Assembly: GCA_020736575.1 (NCBI GenBank)
Contig: JAGPYM010000038.1
Location: 62,001-126,000, forward strand
DNA: 64,000 nucleotides
Source: Thelonectria olida
Taxonomy: Eukaryota > Ascomycota > Sordariomycetes > Hypocreales > Nectriaceae
Reading direction: 5' to 3'
In this document: positions 44,535 to 55,912 of the stretch, in pieces
Position numbering within the stretch: position 1 is the stretch's first letter
How the letters are laid out: every line of letters begins with the position of its first letter
Translations under genes and position numbers: made by a program
The notes under the pieces: generated by a model
The model's database searches: none
What the model was told of the DNA's origin: nothing
The model's input: only the letters and a program-made list of their open reading frames with translations

Positions 44535-44581
44535 AGGAAGTGGAGTGGATGGACCTTAATCCACGGAGCCCGTCCGTGTAG
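44048..44581 (+). pseudogene. Truncated pogo transposase (DNA-binding half)
   Basis: The frame starts MSQSNTEAKTLPALQAL and closely follows the first 160 residues of the transposase at 51964-53652, including the psq-type helix-turn-helix and the CENP-B-type region (RGVEEMANRLLADRDA, ASNFVRRHQELKTRF). It diverges right before the first catalytic Asp: LADIYKAEEV instead of LADIYNFDETGF. The following 18 codons are unrelated. A catalytically dead protein retaining the DNA-binding domain could be made, which is why the entry is kept separate. Confidence 0.8.
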
Positions 44582-45210
44582 TGAATCCAGTTGCAACCAT
44601 CGTGGACGTTCAACTCTAGCAGGTGTGCCACAAGCCGGCATCACAGCAAGCAGGAAAATAAAGAAAAGTAAAAGAAGAGAAATAAGAAGGAAAAGGTTCA
44701 TTCTAGTATCAACCAGCCGGGCCAGACCTTTTTCGCTAAGGTCATTTAAGTATTGTTTTCGCCTGTGTAAGTCGGTTGTTATTGCGATTTTGAGAAACCT
44801 GTCCTCTTCCATGGCCTAAATTGTAAAGGAAAAAGAAGAAGGTCTAGGTGGAAAGCGAATGGAAATAAATAATGGCGCAAGGAAAGTTCCAACTGTAATA
44901 AAGAGAGCGTGTTGATAAATTGCGCTGAAATTGTGTTGAGCTGAAAGTCGTAGAGATGACAAAAGCACTCAAGGATGCACGGCTCCATGTTAACGCGCTT
45001 CTAAGCTCTGTTATATAGATGGCCTTTGAGGGTAGTATTAGTGCTGTGGTAGTATTGATTGGGACAAGTCAGCGAGGGGTGCTTGAGAAATATATAAGAG
45101 ATTGCAAATGATATTAGAGGGCGTTCTCGTTCTCGACCGTGACGGTTTAACTGAAGGTAATTGTGAATCATGCATATTTCCAGACGGGGCCCATGGGGCC
45201 CATGTTCGCA
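44582..45210. other. Spacer, purine-rich, no gene
   Basis: A/G-rich tracts at 44650-44700 and 44825-44870. It probably includes the 3' flank of the GYW copy B gene. Confidence 0.45.
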
Positions 45211-47926
45211 CTAAAGGAACGATGGCTTGGTGAGAACGCGGTACTCGACATAATCCTCGCCATCGATGTTGAGGATGGTGCCCTGTGAGACCAGCTTTCC
45301 AATGAACGAGCCCGTGCTCTTCCGCTCATACTTGATCCCTCCATAAATCTTGGCATCGTCTACATCAGCCTTGACTCGGAGACTCTCTTGGTGGGCCCAG
45401 ACCTTATTCAGGCGCTGCATCTCCTCCGATTCGTGCAATCGCATTCTGCCGTTGGTGACAGAGGAGATCGCGGCGGCGGCGGCAGCAGCACGTTCTCGGT
45501 GAGTGGCATGCCGGTCGGCGCGACCTTGAGCAGCCTCGGCCCCGACGATCTCGCGATGGGCGAGCGAGTTGGTTTGCTCACGAGCATCGACACTCTGCAC
45601 CCGGTTCACTGGGGGACGTACCTCGGCCTCGGGAAGCGGCCGTCGAAGAGGACGGCTCTCTGTGCTGGCCGCGACGCGCCGACTTTGGCGCAGTTCGTAG
45701 CCTCCGAGTCTAGCTCGGGGAGATTGATCGATAGGTTCAGCAGGTGGTTCGGGGGCAATGGCAGGGTAGGCGGATTTGACGCTCTTATAACCAGTGCCCG
45801 CACGGGCCTGAGCCTCCTGGACTGCCTGGATCTCGTTTGCGGCTCGCTCCTCGGGGGTCTCGCCATGATCGAGCTGCCATTGGCGAACTCGGCAGTACTC
45901 TTTGATCTCGAGTCGTTGAAGCGGTTTGAGGTGTTCCTCGAATTCAACTTCCATGTATGGAATCCACAGAGCACCTACACCAATAGGGAAGTTGCCGTCC
46001 ACAAAACGGCCGTCACGAGTCTCGCGCACCAGCCTAATGCGAAATATGTCGTTCTGGCCCAAGATGCCGTAAACTGCGGGACGGTTCTTGGGATCGGGTT
46101 CACTAGAGCCCTTCCAATATCCCAAAAGAATATGCGTGGGGCGGGTTCCTGGGAGGGGTTCGGTGGGGGTTCGCAATGGCTGCGACGTCAGGGGCAGTGG
46201 AGGGGGAGATGGTGGTGGGACAGGTGGTTCTTGAGCTTGAGAGACGCCGTTGGTAGGGACGGGGTTGATAGCTGCGAAGCCACCACTGACTCTTCTCCGC
46301 TTCGAATCTGGTCGGCTGGGAGTGGAAAGTTGCTCAGGCATCTCGAGACCATAGGCAATAAGTGGCGAGTTCGGATTGTTTTCGTTGGCTGGGTTCAACT
46401 TGGCGCGACGAATTGCCTCCTTGACAGCCGCCTTCTCCCCAGCTTTGCGCTCCTCTTCGGTTGTCTCGTGCAGCTGATCAGATCGAATTCTGACGTATTC
46501 TTTAACCTGATAATGATTTAGACCGGTAAGGTGCTTGGAGAAGACCACACGCTCAAAAGTGACCCAGCTTCCACCAGGACCTGGGGGCAAGGGATACTCG
46601 CTGGGTATCGGCTCGCCTGCGGTATTGATCGGTTGAATGCGAGTTCGCAAGCGATCCCGAACATCAATGAAGCCAATAACTGCATGCTTGGTGCTCTCGT
46701 CGGGTCCGGCTGAGTCTCTCCAATATCCGAGGATAACGCCTTTGACAGCGCTGAGGTTATTCTGGGCAGGTTTGTTCTTAGCGTCTTGAGAATTCTGCCT
46801 GCTATCGGGACTCTTTGGAATCTCGATTTTACTCTCATTTAAGTCGTTAAATAAGGAGGTACGTTTCCTCTTGGGGTGGTGAGAGACGACCGGCTCATCC
46901 GCATTAGCCATGATTTCATCTTCTTGATCCGAGGGAGCGCAAAGTGACGACGGCTTTTGACCGCCGTTGTGATTGCCGACAACGATTTCGTCTTCGAGTT
47001 CGTTGAACCCGAGACCAGATGGAGAATGAACACTGGTTTCCGGCTCACTAAGCTCACTCTCGGTTCTGTTGCCGTTGCCTTGCCTGTTGATCTGTTAATT
47101 TTCGCTACATTAGCGAAAGTGGAGAAGAGCAAAGAGAAAGCGTTGGGGTCGGTAGACCAGGAGGTTGGTTTGAACCCAGTGCGGGATCTAAATCGAAAAT
47201 GATTCATCTCAGACCACTTGGTCGGAGGGAAATGATGACATACAAAGTTGAGCAAGCGAGATTACGAGAAGCGCGGGATGAGATATGCAACTCAGTGTTG
47301 CTGAAATTGGCCGCTGAAACAAGGCTGAAAGAAGACCAAAAAAAAAGCTGTGTCAGGGAAGACGGGGACGTAAAAGTGCCCGGTGGACGGAGTTTTTTCT
47401 CACAAATTGAAGTAAATAAATCGAGGGGATTTCGGGTACCTAGAGGCATAGGGTGTGGGAACCGACTCAACCGAGCCCAAGAGCTTGTAGCTCGTTGCAC
47501 AACTATCGACAAATAGGCTCAAACGATGAACGCGACAGTGCGTGATGAAAAGTTCAGGATTACCCTTGTGACGGGGATGGGAAGACTGGATTGATAAGGT
47601 TGATGGACACGTTCCTGCGATGCGCGACCTTGCGCGGCGAGGGAAGATGCCGCCAGGCCAGGTGCGGCAAGACAGAAGTTGGCAAATGGGGACATGCCAG
47701 CAAGTCAAAGCCTCTGCACCAAGGCAACGCCACTGAGGGACGCGACGAGAGACGCAGTGCCATCATGCATCGCATCGCAACAGGGAAGATGGAAGAGATG
47801 AGGATGATGGAAAGAGATGGAAACAGTAGGAAAAGGACCAACTGACTTGGGTGATGAAGACGATTCGGGAGGGTTAATAGACCCTTTTGATGTCTCCGAG
47901 ACTGGAGCTGGAGTAGAAGTGGTCAT
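45211..47926 (-). CDS. GYW-family protein, copy B, intact, two family domains
   Basis: Exon 1 is 47926-47847 (ATG, MTTSTPAPV..SSSP), the intron is 47846-47084 (763 bp), and exon 2 is 47083-45211. The total is 1953 nt, 650 aa. The splice position and phase equal those of copy A. The family domain occurs twice: VILGYWRDS..AVIGFIDV..PLPPGPGGSWVTFERV..KEYVRIR at about residues 145-230, and ILLGYWKGS..AVYGILGQ..GALWIPYMEVEF..KEYCRVR at about 350-440. Linkers are charged and proline-rich with basic patches (KRKR, KRRRVSG) that could direct nuclear import. The C-terminal block ends NIDGEDYVEYRVLTKPSFL. No enzyme motif is seen. The family is unknown to me. A 377-codon opposite-strand frame over exon 2 is a shadow. 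Confidence 0.8.
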
Positions 47927-50270
47927 GGCAGGGGATGGTGCGCGATCTTGCGAGACTGGCGCCGATGTATATGCAGCTGCCGGCGACGATACGGCCGAGG
48001 TTGAACCTTTGGACTTCCCAGAAGCGGAAGCGGCGGCGGCGGCGGCGGAAGAAAACGTAGTTTGGGCGGGCTCTTTGGCCAATTTAGAAGTTGAAGATAT
48101 TGATGCTGCAGAAGGGGGCCTGCTCAGCCCCGGAGGTTGGAGCCGCGGAGAGGCCTGCTTTGCTGGGCTTGACGTAGGAGCAGCAGACGTTGAAGGTGCT
48201 GGCGATGTTGGCTCAGGCAGCGAAACCAGCGCCCTGGCCTTACGGATGGTTATGAGGCAAGCGTGTAGTGAGTAAAATGTGAATATTGGCGAGTTTGGTA
48301 AGCTAGGGTAGTTTGAAAGGTGGCAGAAAAGACCCGCGCGTGTCCCGCACGAGGGGGAACAGGGATGAACAAAGAGAACTGAGATGATGGCTAAAGAGAT
48401 TATCGATGGGGCTTGCGTTGGCAGGGTGTGTGGCCAGATTAAGTGTGGAAATCGATAGTGATCCGGTGCCGCGGAGATTGAAGAAGTAGCCAATGGTGAA
48501 TGAGCTGTTGGCCAGTCTGCCAGTGCGAGATTACCCTACTCAAGTCAAGCCCGAGATTGATTTACAAATTGGGGGCATGCCGTTCTAGGGCAATCACTTG
48601 ATGAAGCTGTTAAACCAACCGTTTTAATCATTCGTCACATTAATTAGGAGACCAGTGATGCATCTCCTGCTTCTTGCTTTTGCTAGGAGCCCAGATACTA
48701 CAGAAAGATTATTGAAAACTAATCTGCGAAACGCCTCCGCGGAGCGGGTGCTCCGTATGAGAGCCAACACAGCAGGCGCCATATTAAGACAGAAATGCCA
48801 AGAGCCAAAACTACGTCATAGGCAGATTAATCATAACCTGATTCGTGTAACTATTGTGAGGGGGTATGTCGATATTGAAATTAATCGCAGCTGATGGGAT
48901 AATATTTCATCCACAATCGAACTTTCTTTTTTTCTCCGGAGTTTATTATCGCAGAAGCCAAATTAAGAACCATTCCTGCGCCTAGGTAGTCACCTGTACG
49001 TTCACCTGCTAGTGGTCGGAGAGGAAATGAGCCCCTGTGCATGTTATACTGGGGTTGAGAGGTTGGTGTGGCTGCTTTATTGGATAGATCGTGTCCTGTC
49101 CTTCTCGTCAGGTCTCAGAGTGTGGGCAAAGTGAATAAAGTGGACTAGCGCAGCTTATTGACTTGGGCAACGCGGCGGAAGTTCATTACAAGGAGTATCC
49201 TGTCCACGAATTCGATATCCCGGGATGGTAACTCTGGCGCTTCGAAATTGTCAAGGTTTCTTGCAGAAGATTGCAGGATCGACCTTTTTTATACAGCGTT
49301 GCGCAATTTGGCCTAGAGGGTTAAATGTCAAACTTCAGGCCACTGCGGCAAAAGTGGAATAAACACTCCGCTGATGCGAGAGCTCTTATATTTGACAGTT
49401 AAACCCGCCGAAGAAACCAAACACATCACATCTGGTCAGTGCATGACGTCTAGAAGCGACCCAATACCGACTTCGTACGCAGACATTCGCAACCAGGCTC
49501 ACTTTGACAGGTGAGCCCGCCTCGTCAATCTCTTGGCACAGAATTTTCTCTCATGTCTTCTATGTCCACCGAAATGCTTGAGATGAATAACAAATCCAGC
49601 TCGGGACAATCTGATGATTCCCCGTGCGGAGACAGGCGGTGAGTACATTCGGTTTGATCCAATCCAACCGAACCCGCACACACTAGGGAGCCGCTGCCTC
49701 GAACAGCCGACGACCCTGACTTCACGATAGCAACACTGCATAAGCACCGAGGCCTCGAAGCACGAGAGCACGGCACTCACACAGATAAGCATAGGACGGA
49801 TAGGGCGTAGAGCCTTCTTGTTCCAACCGATGGCGGTGAAGCTGCTGGTGACGATATCAATTTGCCGCCCGTTTTCTTCTTGGAATTGATCACCCAGCTG
49901 AGCTAGCTCAGTTATAACCTAATTGAATTAATTAATGCTTTTCCAGCACTTGCCTGATGCCAGTTTATTGTATCGGCAGTGCTTTCTTTGCGAGTGCGGT
50001 ACCATACTTTATTTATAGTAATTTGGTAATGTGGCAGGCATCTCACAAGCCGATTGATCTTGCAAACAACACACAGTGTCCGCGAGCGCGCCGGAGATGG
50101 CGGCAAGTCTGGAGGTTGCCCTGAGTAATGTGAGACCAGGAAAGAGGGAGCTGAAGTGTCCATATCTTGCCATGGAAGCAGCCGAGCAGCTCTGCATTAT
50201 AATACAGTCGTATCTCTACTGCTAGCAATGTTGTACCGGAGTAGGTACTCGGCGCAAACCGTGACTCTTG
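47927..50270. other. Upstream region of GYW copy B and gene-poor DNA
   Basis: The frame of exon 1 stays open upstream to an ATG at 48493, so a longer N-terminus rich in Ala/Ser/Pro cannot be excluded. Beyond 48.5 kb only small frames without motifs occur (48655-48894, 49499-49792). Confidence 0.4.
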
Positions 50271-51470
50271 CTAATGATGGCGCTTCATCTTCTTAGTCGG
50301 GCGCATGTCGGCCTGGTACATCTGGAAAAATGTGTCGGGTTCAATTGGATACTCCCCAGTGAGATCATGAAAAGCGGTAGTCGCGATATAGTTCGCCTTG
50401 CCCTCGCGCACCAGGCTATAATACTCGAGAATATACCTTTGTTCGGATTGATCACTCTCTGATTGAGCCTTAAGAACTCTCCTGGCTTCAGCTCTGGAAT
50501 ATTTACTTAGTATCTTGCGCACGGTTTCGAAACTTGCGATCAAGACTTACGCGGAAATGTTTTCGAACTTCAGCTCGGTCCCCAGTGCCTTGCTTGCTGC
50601 CGTAGCGAGCTCACTCCCTGTACAAAGCGATGGACCTAACATCAATCAGACTAGGTATAAAGCCTTTTCAATCAAATAGATAACGTTACCCGTCACTATC
50701 ATCATCTGTCCACGGTGTTTGTCGTCGAAACCATGTTTTCCCTTGCCCGTGAGAACATGGGCCGCAACTTGGGCAACATCCTGCTCAAAAGTTAGCTTTG
50801 TAGTAAGAGAAACGATTGTGAGCATCCTACGCCTAGAGCAACTGGGGCAAATTTGTGCTTCTCACCGATAGGCAAGGGGAGAATGCCCTCCTCTTTAGCT
50901 TGGGGTGCATATATGAGAAGGTTTTCGGAATAGAAGCCTGCGCTACAAGCCGTCAACGCCTAAGTTAAGTCGTATTTGAGCGATCCTGAAGTAGACTCAC
51001 CGGATAACGCAAGGCGAGCCTCCTGTCGCAGTACTAACATCACCCTTGGCCTCAAGAACAAGATTCTCCAAATCGATGAATTCGCGAAGATGTGGTTGTT
51101 TTCGGGGATCCGCGTAATCACAACCGGCCGAACTAATCAGACAAACATTGATAACGTTTGCCTTTTTGGCCGCATGTGCCAGCTCTGAACATATGTCAAA
51201 CTTGTCCTCATGCGCTGGAGGGACAAGACAAAGAGTGTCGCAGCCCGTGTCCTTGAGGGTTTTCGTCATGGCGCGAACGCGCCCGACGACATGGGTAACG
51301 ATAGTTGCTCCGAGACCCTGGAGTTCTTGCGCGCGGTCGGATTTGGGATTTAGGGTGAGCCCGACAACCGAATCAATCTTCCTAGTGAAGTCTCGATTTT
51401 TGAGAATGAGCTCGGCAATGAGAAATCCGGTTTGGCCATCAACGGCCGTGATGCAGATTTTTCGCGACAT
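50271..51470 (-). CDS. NmrA-like NAD(P)-binding family protein
   Basis: Five exons are supported: 51470-51001, 50942-50831, 50780-50690, 50635-50551 and 50493-50271. Introns of 58, 50, 54 and 57 bp all have GT..AG ends, the phases agree, and the total is 981 nt, 326 aa. The N-terminal beta strand and glycine-rich turn (KICITAVDGQTGFLIAEL) is a Rossmann-type dinucleotide-binding start. LISSAGCDYADP and GFYSENLLIYAP fit NmrA-type atypical short-chain dehydrogenases, which act as redox sensors or reductases. A start 21 bp upstream (51491) is also possible. There is no signal peptide, so it is probably cytosolic. The gene looks fully intact in a region of broken genes. Confidence 0.85.
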
Positions 51471-51865
51471 CTTGGCGGGCGTAGGTAACATCTGAGCATC
51501 AAGGCTGTGTGTAGCCGGGCAGCCAGAGGGTGAAATACTCGCATGAGTTTTCTCTTTAAACCCTTAGCTCGCCAAGTGGTCATAGATTTAGTATCGCAGC
51601 GTCGAGTTTTGGTTGCACTGGTCTTCGATGCGACATTATTTCGAACGTATGAGATCAGAGTGACATTCGCTTCCCCTCACGGCAGGCCTGGACAAAGCAT
51701 TGTTAGGCGAGTCTGTGTCGCAGAGCAGAATGCAGAATATGTCATCGTATCAAGCGTTTATCAATGACGCTTCGAGTTATATACCCGTCATAGACTCAGC
51801 TATCCCCCTGACGCCATTAGACTTCATAAACAGTGCATAGCTGACCATATCCTCCTCAATCATTA

Positions 51866-51913
51866 ACGTGCTCCACAAGCGAGTGTCCCATACAAGCGAG
51901 TGTCCCAAAAATC
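51866..51913 (+). repeat. Fot-like left terminal inverted repeat
   Basis: Inverted copy at 53678-53725. Contains two 17-bp direct subrepeats. Confidence 0.92.
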
Positions 51914-51963
51914 CCTCAACCTCTCCTATTTTCAATTGATCAATTGATTCTTGACCACCAAAG

Positions 51964-53652
51964 ATGTCTCAATCAAATGATGAGGCGAATATTATTCTTG
52001 CTCTTCGTGCCCTTCAAATTGACCCAAAATTACGTATCCGACGCGCCGCATCAATATACCAAGTCTGTCATAAGAAGCTAGGTCGCCGCCAGAGAGGCAT
52101 ACAGTCTCAACGCGATACTACCCCCAAATCACGCAAGCTATCTGATCTAGAGGAACGGATTATTATTCAATTCATCCTCGACCTAGATTCGCGAGGGTTT
52201 CCCCCACGACTGCGTGGTGTTGAAGAAATGGCTAATCGACTGCTTGCTGACCGCAATGCATTACCTGTTGGCAAGAACTGGGCTTCAAACTTCATTAAGC
52301 GGCATACAGAGCTTAAGATGCGTTTCTTTCGCAAGTATGACTATCAGAGGGCTAAATGTGAAGACCCGACCGTTATTCGCAATTGGTTCGCGCTTGTAGC
52401 GAACACAATCGCAAAGTATGGTATCACCCTCGCCGATATCTACAACTTTGATGAGACCGGCTTTATGATGGGTATAATCGCAAGCGGAATGGTCGTCACA
52501 GGCACAGATAGACGTGGAAGACCGAAATCAGTCCAGCCCGGAAACCGAGAATGGGTTACAGTCATTCAGGCGATTAATGCGGAAGGCTGGGCGATCCAGC
52601 CATTCATCGTGGTTGCAGGCCAATATCACCTTGCCAACTGGTACCAGGAAAGCAACCTCCCGGGCGATTGGGCTATTGCCACGACTCATAATGGCTGGAC
52701 TGATAACGAGACGGGTCTCGAGTGGCTAAAGCATTTCAATCGGCATACAAGCATCCGATCAAATGGTCGGTATCGTCTTTTGATCCTCGATGGGCATGAA
52801 AGTCACCATTCAGTCGACTTCGAGAAATATTGCGAGGAAAACAAGATTATCACGCTTTGTATGCCGCCTCATTCGTCTCATCTACTCCAGCCTCTTGATG
52901 TTGGGTGCTTTGGGCCGCTGAAAAAGGCATACGGTCGAGAGGTTGAACATTTGATCAGATGCTCTATCACCCACATTTCGAAGACCGAGTTCTTCCTAGC
53001 CTTTTACGCCGCCTACCAAACTACCATAACGACAAGCAATATCAAGGGAGGTTTCAGAGGAGCCGGGCTCGTTCCTTTAGACCCCGAAAGTGTCATATCA
53101 AAGCTTGATGTGCAGCTACGGACTCCAACGCCGGTTGAGGAAGAGGTTAGCCTGCCTGGGCCTTGGGTCTCTAAGACCCCAAAGACTGTCCTCGAGGCCA
53201 CTTCTCAGACTGAATACCTTGAGAGACGAATCAGAAAGCATCAGAGCAGCTCTCCAGCCTCTATTCTAGAGGCACTTAAGTCATTTTCTAAGGGAACAAA
53301 GGCAATAATGCATCAAATGGCATTATTGAGGTCTGAGAACCAAATCCTTCGACAGTCAAATGAGACCCTTAGCAAGCGGCGCAGAGCAAAAAAAACCCGC
53401 CTACGTAATGGAGGGAAGATGACTGTAGATGAGGGAAGGGAAGCAATTGATCAAATGGATATTAATATACAGGTACAGGCTGAATCATCGAGAAGTGGTG
53501 GTCAAGGCGGGTCGGCGCGACTGAAGGAAGGCCGCTGTGGAATATGCGGCAAGGCCGGTCATAACAGAAGAACATGTCAAATTGTTGTTTATATATCTGG
53601 GGAAGAGGATAGCAATTCAATTCAATTAATTAAATGCTTTATTATGTCTTAA
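51964..53652 (+). CDS. Pogo/Fot-type transposase
   Basis: The 562-aa single-exon protein has a psq-type helix-turn-helix in the first 60 residues, a CENP-B-type DNA-binding region at about 85-135 (PRLRGVEEMANRLLADRN), and a DDE/DDD catalytic core. D is in FDETGF (about 163), D in LLILDGHESHH (about 276), and D in HLLQPLDVG (about 312). The second and third Asp are 35 residues apart, the DD35D spacing of Fot elements. A CCHC knuckle (CGICGKAGHNRRTC) lies near 525-538. No internal stop is present. The length is close to that of Fot1-type transposases, so it may be active. Confidence 0.95.
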   Translation: MSQSNDEANIILALRALQIDPKLRIRRAASIYQVCHKKLGRRQRGIQSQRDTTPKSRKLSDLEERIIIQFILDLDSRGFPPRLRGVEEMANRLLADRNALPVGKNWASNFIKRHTELKMRFFRKYDYQRAKCEDPTVIRNWFALVANTIAKYGITLADIYNFDETGFMMGIIASGMVVTGTDRRGRPKSVQPGNREWVTVIQAINAEGWAIQPFIVVAGQYHLANWYQESNLPGDWAIATTHNGWTDNETGLEWLKHFNRHTSIRSNGRYRLLILDGHESHHSVDFEKYCEENKIITLCMPPHSSHLLQPLDVGCFGPLKKAYGREVEHLIRCSITHISKTEFFLAFYAAYQTTITTSNIKGGFRGAGLVPLDPESVISKLDVQLRTPTPVEEEVSLPGPWVSKTPKTVLEATSQTEYLERRIRKHQSSSPASILEALKSFSKGTKAIMHQMALLRSENQILRQSNETLSKRRRAKKTRLRNGGKMTVDEGREAIDQMDINIQVQAESSRSGGQGGSARLKEGRCGICGKAGHNRRTCQIVVYISGEEDSNSIQLIKCFIMS

Positions 53653-53677
53653 TCTTTAATCTGGTCTTAAAGGTTGA

Positions 53678-53725
53678 GATTTTTGGGACACTCGCTTGTA
53701 TGGGACACTCGCTTGTGGAGCACGT
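53678..53725 (-). repeat. Fot-like right terminal inverted repeat
   Basis: Reverse complement of 51866-51913 with a small indel at the inner edge. Followed by TA at 53726-53727. Confidence 0.92.
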
Positions 53726-53798
53726 TACCCAATCGGTCTTTAATGCACTCCCTTGTCTAGAAAGAACGGCCCATCGTACTGGGTACGCGACAATTCCA

Positions 53799-55912
53799 AT
53801 GAGCCTCAACACCAATCAGGTCGATCCCCGTCAACATCCGCTGAGAGCTGTCGCGATGGGCATTGGGGCTGAGGTTCAAGGTGAGCGACGAGCGCCTCGC
53901 ATGAGCCACATGCAGAGCGCAAATGAGGGCCCTGCCGACATCATCGGCAAAGTGTCTGGCGCGGTGGCAGATGGCAAGCGAGAAGATGACGGTGCCTACT
54001 TTACAAACAACGAAGGAATCCCGTTCCCTGATCCGTGAGTCGCCTTCCATCTTGTTAAAATATCACCGTACTGAAAAAAAACTTCACAGGGCACATAGCA
54101 AGACAGTTGGCGGCCTTCCATTGGCTAGTGATGTGTTTCTCTTTCAGTTAGTAGCCCGTTCTGAGGAATCCAATGGCTATCTAAACAATTCGATAGGAAG
54201 CAGCAGCATTTCAACCGATCCAAACTTCTTGAACGTGTGTTTCCTGCAGCTCTCTTCTTTTCAGAGTATCAAGAGCTAAGCACTTCATAGGCATGGTGCA
54301 CCCCTGCGGATCTGGAGCGTTCGGCTACTTTGAATGCACCAAGCCTGTCACTGAACTTACCGTACGGACCCTTCAACTCTGGATAAACATCCGTTATTTT
54401 GCCTTTAGACACAACTGACGCGACATGACAAGCTTGTTAGAAAGCCGACTTCCTCTCCAATGTGGGCGAGAAGACGCCGGTGTTTGTACGCTTCTCAACT
54501 GTAACGCTAGGCCGAGAGTTTCCAGATGAGGCTCGCAATCCCCGTGGCTTCGCCATCAAATTTTACACCATGGAAGGGAACTATGATATCGTTGGCCTGA
54601 ATTTCGTAAGTCGCCTGCGTAACGATGCATTCGTTTGCTAACAAGTGTTGGTACGATCAGCCTGTCTTCTTCTGTCGTGACCCCATCCAGGGTCCGGATG
54701 TTATTCGATCACAGAGCCGTAATCCTAAGAATTTTTTGCTTGATTTCGATGCGCTGTTCGACTTGCTTGCCAACACCCCCGAAGCCAACCACGCAGGCCT
54801 TATGTTCTTCAGTGACCACGGAACCCCGCAGGCGTGGCGATTTAACCATGGATATGGATGTCATACATTCAAGTGGGTCAATAAGGACGGGAAATTCGTC
54901 TATATTAAGTATCACTTCATTGCCAAGCATTGACAATAGCAATTCACCGACGCAGAGGCTGTACGTATGTGCGGCGAAGATCCTGACTACTCAAAGCGAG
55001 ATCTTTGGGACACCATCGAGAGCGGCCAAGACATCGAATGGACAGCTCATGTGCAGGTAATGCAGCCAGAGGAAGCGAATCCCGATAAACTCGGATTCGA
55101 TCCATTTGACGTCACGAAGGTCTGGCCAAGGCATCAGTTTCCCATGCAAGAGTTTGGCCGATTGGTTCTCAATAAGAACCCGGAAAATTTTCATCGAGAC
55201 GTTGAGCAAGCTGCTTTCTCACCTGGCAGCATGGTGCCGGGTATCGAAGACTCTCCTGATCCTTTGCTGCAATTCCGCATGTTCTTCTACCGCGACGCAC
55301 AGTATCACCGCATTGGGGTTAACCTACATCAGGTGCCGGTTAATTGCCCATTCATGGCACAGTCGTATGCTTCCCTCAACTTTGATGGTCCGCTGCGGGT
55401 TGATGCCAATCACGCCGGCAACAAACAATATGCTCCCAACAGCTTCGCGCACAAGTTCCGTCCAGACGCAGCCGAGGCGCCGTATGTCGTCAATGACAAC
55501 ATCGTCAGTAGGAAGAGTCACTTCTGGCATGAGGGAAAGAAAAATGATTATGATCAGGCAAGGGAACTTTGGAGGAGGGTGATGAATGATGAGCAGAGGA
55601 AAAACACTTGCACGAACACGGCCAAATATCTCAGCCTGGTTAAGCATCCTGACATTCAGGTAAGACATTCCTTCGGCATAAGGGAGTGACACTGACAGCG
55701 AATAGTCGAAATATCTTGCCCAGTTGCACAACATATCCTCAGATTACGCCTGGATGATTTATGATCTTCTACCTAAGCCGCAGTTTGACATGGCTGAGGT
55801 AGAACAACGAGCTGAAACCGCCCATGAATGGTACAAGGAGAAGAAATTTCGACCTAGCGCCGGGGCAAAGCTGTCTGGGTATCAACCCTCACTTGAAGTG
55901 TATGGCGTCTGA
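53799..55912 (+). pseudogene. Catalase gene silenced by two nonsense codons
   Basis: Seven exons are supported: 53799-54034, 54090-54146, 54197-54234, 54291-54361, 54441-54605, 54661-55659 and 55706-55912. Phases agree throughout, 1773 nt. The active-site signature FNRSKLLERMVHPCGSG (with the essential His) is formed across exons 3-4. The proximal haem region RMFFYRDAQ carries the Tyr ligand. The product would break down hydrogen peroxide. Within exon 6, TGA at 54931-54933 and TAG at 54937-54939 interrupt the conserved KH..QFTDAEAVRM stretch, and the frame continues unbroken afterwards. All splice sites and the rest of the frame are intact, so decay is recent. A Fot-like insertion sits in the likely promoter. 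Confidence 0.92.

Larger units (their letters stand above)
51866..53725 (+). mobile_element. Complete Fot-like pogo transposon (1860 bp, TA target)
   Basis: The ends are ACGTGCTCC and its reverse complement GGAGCACGT, flanked by TA at 51864-51865 and 53726-53727. The TIRs are identical for about 47 bp and contain two 17-bp direct repeats of ACAAGCGAGTGTCCCAT (left arm 51875-51908). The single gene is intact. Size and layout fit the Fot group of Fusarium. It lies between the NmrA-like gene and the catalase relic, ending about 72 bp before the catalase ATG. Confidence 0.93.

Noticed and set aside
45388..46521. A 377-codon plus-strand frame
   Set aside because: It lies entirely opposite exon 2 of GYW copy B, whose minus-strand reading is supported by a paralogue. 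The plus-strand product has low-complexity Gly/Arg/Leu content and no domain.
54147..54290. Apparent frame breaks in the catalase N-terminal part
   Set aside because: They are normal introns: joining GT..AG borders restores the active-site signature and phase. Only the two stops near 54935 are real lesions.
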